Shown: one piece after another, positions 37,770 through 39,033 of the stretch
Numbering within the stretch: position 1 is the first letter of the stretch
How the letters are laid out: each line of letters begins with the position of its first letter
Assembly (NCBI GenBank): GCA_913776615.1
Contig: CAJYPK010000030.1
Coordinates: 1-39,033 of the forward strand
DNA: 39,033 nt
Direction of reading: 5' to 3'
DNA from: an uncultured Hymenobacter sp.
GTDB lineage: Bacteria; Bacteroidota; Bacteroidia; Cytophagales; Hymenobacteraceae
Translations under genes and position numbers: made by a program
Notes under the pieces: model-generated
Databases searched by the model: none
What the model was told of the DNA's origin: nothing
Seen by the model: the letters and a program-made list of their open reading frames with translations, nothing else

Positions 37770-38771
37770 CTATTTTTTTTCGGCCAGCGTGAGGCGATTG
37801 CCTTCGCGGGTGGCTTGGAGGTGGAAGGTTTCTTCCAGGGCTTGCAGCAGGGTGGAGAGCTCGCCCACGGGCACGGTGCCGGTCACGCGGCGGCGGTTGA
37901 GCTCGGGGGTCGTCACCGTCACTTCCAGGCCGTAGGTGTCGTGCAGGCGGGTGGCCAGCTCGGCGATGGACGTCTCGTCGAGCACGAGCTGGGCGTCTTT
38001 CCAGGCGGCGTAGGGGGCAGTGTGCACGCGCTTGTGCGTCACGAGGGTCGGCTGGTCGTCGTGGGTTTCCACGAGCTCGCCGGGGCGCAGAATCACGTCC
38101 GGCTGCTGGTGGTCGTCAAACTCCACCCGCACCTTGCCCGAGAGCAGCACCACCCGCGTCTGGTCGCGCCGCCGGGCCACTACGAACTTGGTACCCAGTA
38201 CCTCTACTTGCAAGCCCGCCGTGGTGTGCACCAGGAAACGCTGATTATTGGCCAAGTGCTGCACCGAGAAAAAGCCCTCGCCGTCGAGCCACACCTCGCG
38301 GGGCTTGTCGGGCTGCCAGGTTGCCGCGTAGCGCAGCGAGGAGTGACCGTTGAGCGTGGCCTGCGAGCCGTCGGGCAGCGTCAGGGTGCGGGTTTGGCCG
38401 TAGGCCGTGGCCACGGTGAGCGGGGCCGGGGCGCGGTGGGTGCTGTAGAAAACCCAGCCGCCGCCCGCTACCGTCGCCGCCAGCGCGGCCGCCGCCGCCC
38501 AGCGCCGCCACGCCGGGGCCGGCTGGTAGCGCGGCGCGGCGGGCGTGAGGTGCAGGCGGGTGCGCCGCAGCAGGGCTTCGTAGTCGGGCTCGTCGGCCAG
38601 GGGCTGGGCCGGGGCGGCGGCCAGCGCTTCCCAGTGCAGCTGCAACCAGTGCTGGGCCAGCAGCTGGTTGGCGGGCTGGGTGAGCCAGGCGCGCACGGCG
38701 CTGGCCTCGGCCGCCGTGGCCGTGCCGGCGGCGTAGGCCGCTACGAGTTCTTGAGTAATGACGGGAGACAT
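37770..38771 (-). CDS. FecR-family anti-sigma factor
   Basis: A 333-residue protein. Residues 1-85 are the cytoplasmic anti-sigma part (AAYAAGTATAAEASAVRAWL), a single transmembrane helix lies at about 90-110 (RRWAAAAALAATVAGGGWVF), and the periplasmic part holds the FecR domain (about 120-215; TLPDGSQATLNGHSSLRY, VWLDGEGFFSV, VEVLGTKFVV, VVLLSGKVRV) and a C-terminal DUF4974 domain (about 255-330) with an STN-like fold. It would receive a signal from the STN domain of the SusC next to it and free an ECF sigma factor. No sigma gene lies in the 260 bases upstream that are visible. Confidence 0.94.
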   Translation of the reverse strand: MSPVITQELVAAYAAGTATAAEASAVRAWLTQPANQLLAQHWLQLHWEALAAAPAQPLADEPDYEALLRRTRLHLTPAAPRYQPAPAWRRWAAAAALAATVAGGGWVFYSTHRAPAPLTVATAYGQTRTLTLPDGSQATLNGHSSLRYAATWQPDKPREVWLDGEGFFSVQHLANNQRFLVHTTAGLQVEVLGTKFVVARRRDQTRVVLLSGKVRVEFDDHQQPDVILRPGELVETHDDQPTLVTHKRVHTAPYAAWKDAQLVLDETSIAELATRLHDTYGLEVTVTTPELNRRRVTGTVPVGELSTLLQALEETFHLQATREGNRLTLAEKK

Positions 38772-38916
38772 AAGCAGGGACTGCCAGCGCGGCCATGAGG
38801 CCAGCCGCGCTGCCGACGAACAGCGCCAGCGGCACCAATCGTTTGCAGTACTACACCGCCCTAGCCCGGTCCCCCTTAGTCGGGTGCGAAAAAAAGTTAG
38901 CGGAGTATTTCGCCTT
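38772..38916. other. Leader region upstream of fecR without a recognised gene
   Basis: I see no coding gene here. On the minus strand two similar strings, CTAAGGGGG and CTAGGGCGG, are spaced 15 bases apart (about 38859-38879), after an A/T run at about 38888-38898. They may mark a sigma-dependent promoter or be part of the end of an upstream gene; neither can be decided here. Confidence 0.3.
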
Positions 38917-39033
38917 TCGCTGCCCAGGCGTGGGGACCTCACCCCCCGGCCCCCTCTCCGTGGGGAGGGGGGGCGCCGACCGAGCAAATGACGTGAGCGG
39001 ACGTATGCTGGCGTCCAGCTCCCCCACACCCCA
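38917..39033. repeat. Family A element cut by the window edge
   Basis: GCCCAGGCGTGGGGACCTCA continues with CCCCCCGGCCCCCTCTCC, then a spacer with AAATGACGTGAGCGG, and the beginning of the inverted arm (CCAGCTCCCCCACACCCCA) at the end of the window. It is the subfamily with CCCAGRCGTGGGGACCTC arms, as at 32430. Confidence 0.7.

Noticed and set aside
38245..38838. Minus-strand frame with a hydrophobic start (MVPLALFVGSAAGLMAALAV)
   Set aside because: It overlaps the well-supported fecR gene in another frame and turns into Arg/Ala-rich sequence after about 28 residues.

Overview
The window looks like a chromosomal segment of a pigmented, high-GC member of the Bacteroidota, most likely Hymenobacter or a close relative in the Cytophagales. 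The genus is an inference. It rests on a SusC/SusD pair with a FecR anti-sigma factor, promoters of the Bacteroidota type (TAnnTTTG), a carotenoid gene set with CrtI, CrtB, CrtZ and CrtW, a CarH-like MerR regulator beside a sigma factor, and intergenic regions full of palindromic repeats.

Layout. Positions 1-2208: the edge of an IS5-type transposase, a VOC protein with a WYL regulator, and a BLUF blue-light sensor. Positions 2209-4120: repeats, tRNA-Leu(CAA), hscB, a small monooxygenase-fold protein and a small lipoprotein. Positions 4121-10892: repeats, then housekeeping genes (SAM hydrolase family, PhoH family, GNAT, ComEC, enoyl-CoA hydratase). Positions 10979-18651: the carotenoid region, all on the + strand: crtZ, a MerR/B12-fold regulator, an RNA polymerase sigma factor, crtI, crtB, a small secreted protein of unknown function, ispH and crtW. 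Positions 18885-22296 (- strand): a metal-handling group of a secreted HMA protein, a TonB receptor and a Cys/His-rich exported protein. Positions 22744-38771 (- strand): an alcohol dehydrogenase, an SGNH hydrolase, an esterase, a GH5 enzyme, three GH30 enzymes, SusD, SusC with an STN domain, and FecR. Read in the direction of transcription this is a polysaccharide utilisation locus, probably for a beta-glucan such as fungal cell wall. Its cognate sigma factor is not in the window.

How the genes fit together. IspH supplies isoprenoid precursors, CrtB makes phytoene, CrtI desaturates it, and CrtZ and CrtW add hydroxyl and keto groups to the ionone ring. No lycopene cyclase is present, so that step must be encoded elsewhere. 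The MerR protein has the fold of the light sensor CarH but lacks both histidines of the B12 site, so it probably does not sense light through cobalamin. The BLUF protein about 10 kb away keeps all residues of a working flavin photoreceptor.

The strongest unexplained structure is in the intergenic DNA. At least five families of palindromic repeats occupy most gaps. Repeats touch or overlap the start codons of all four crt structural genes, and one family (consensus GATTTAACGGATT) begins at the stop codons of four genes. I found no CRISPR array, rRNA or prophage.
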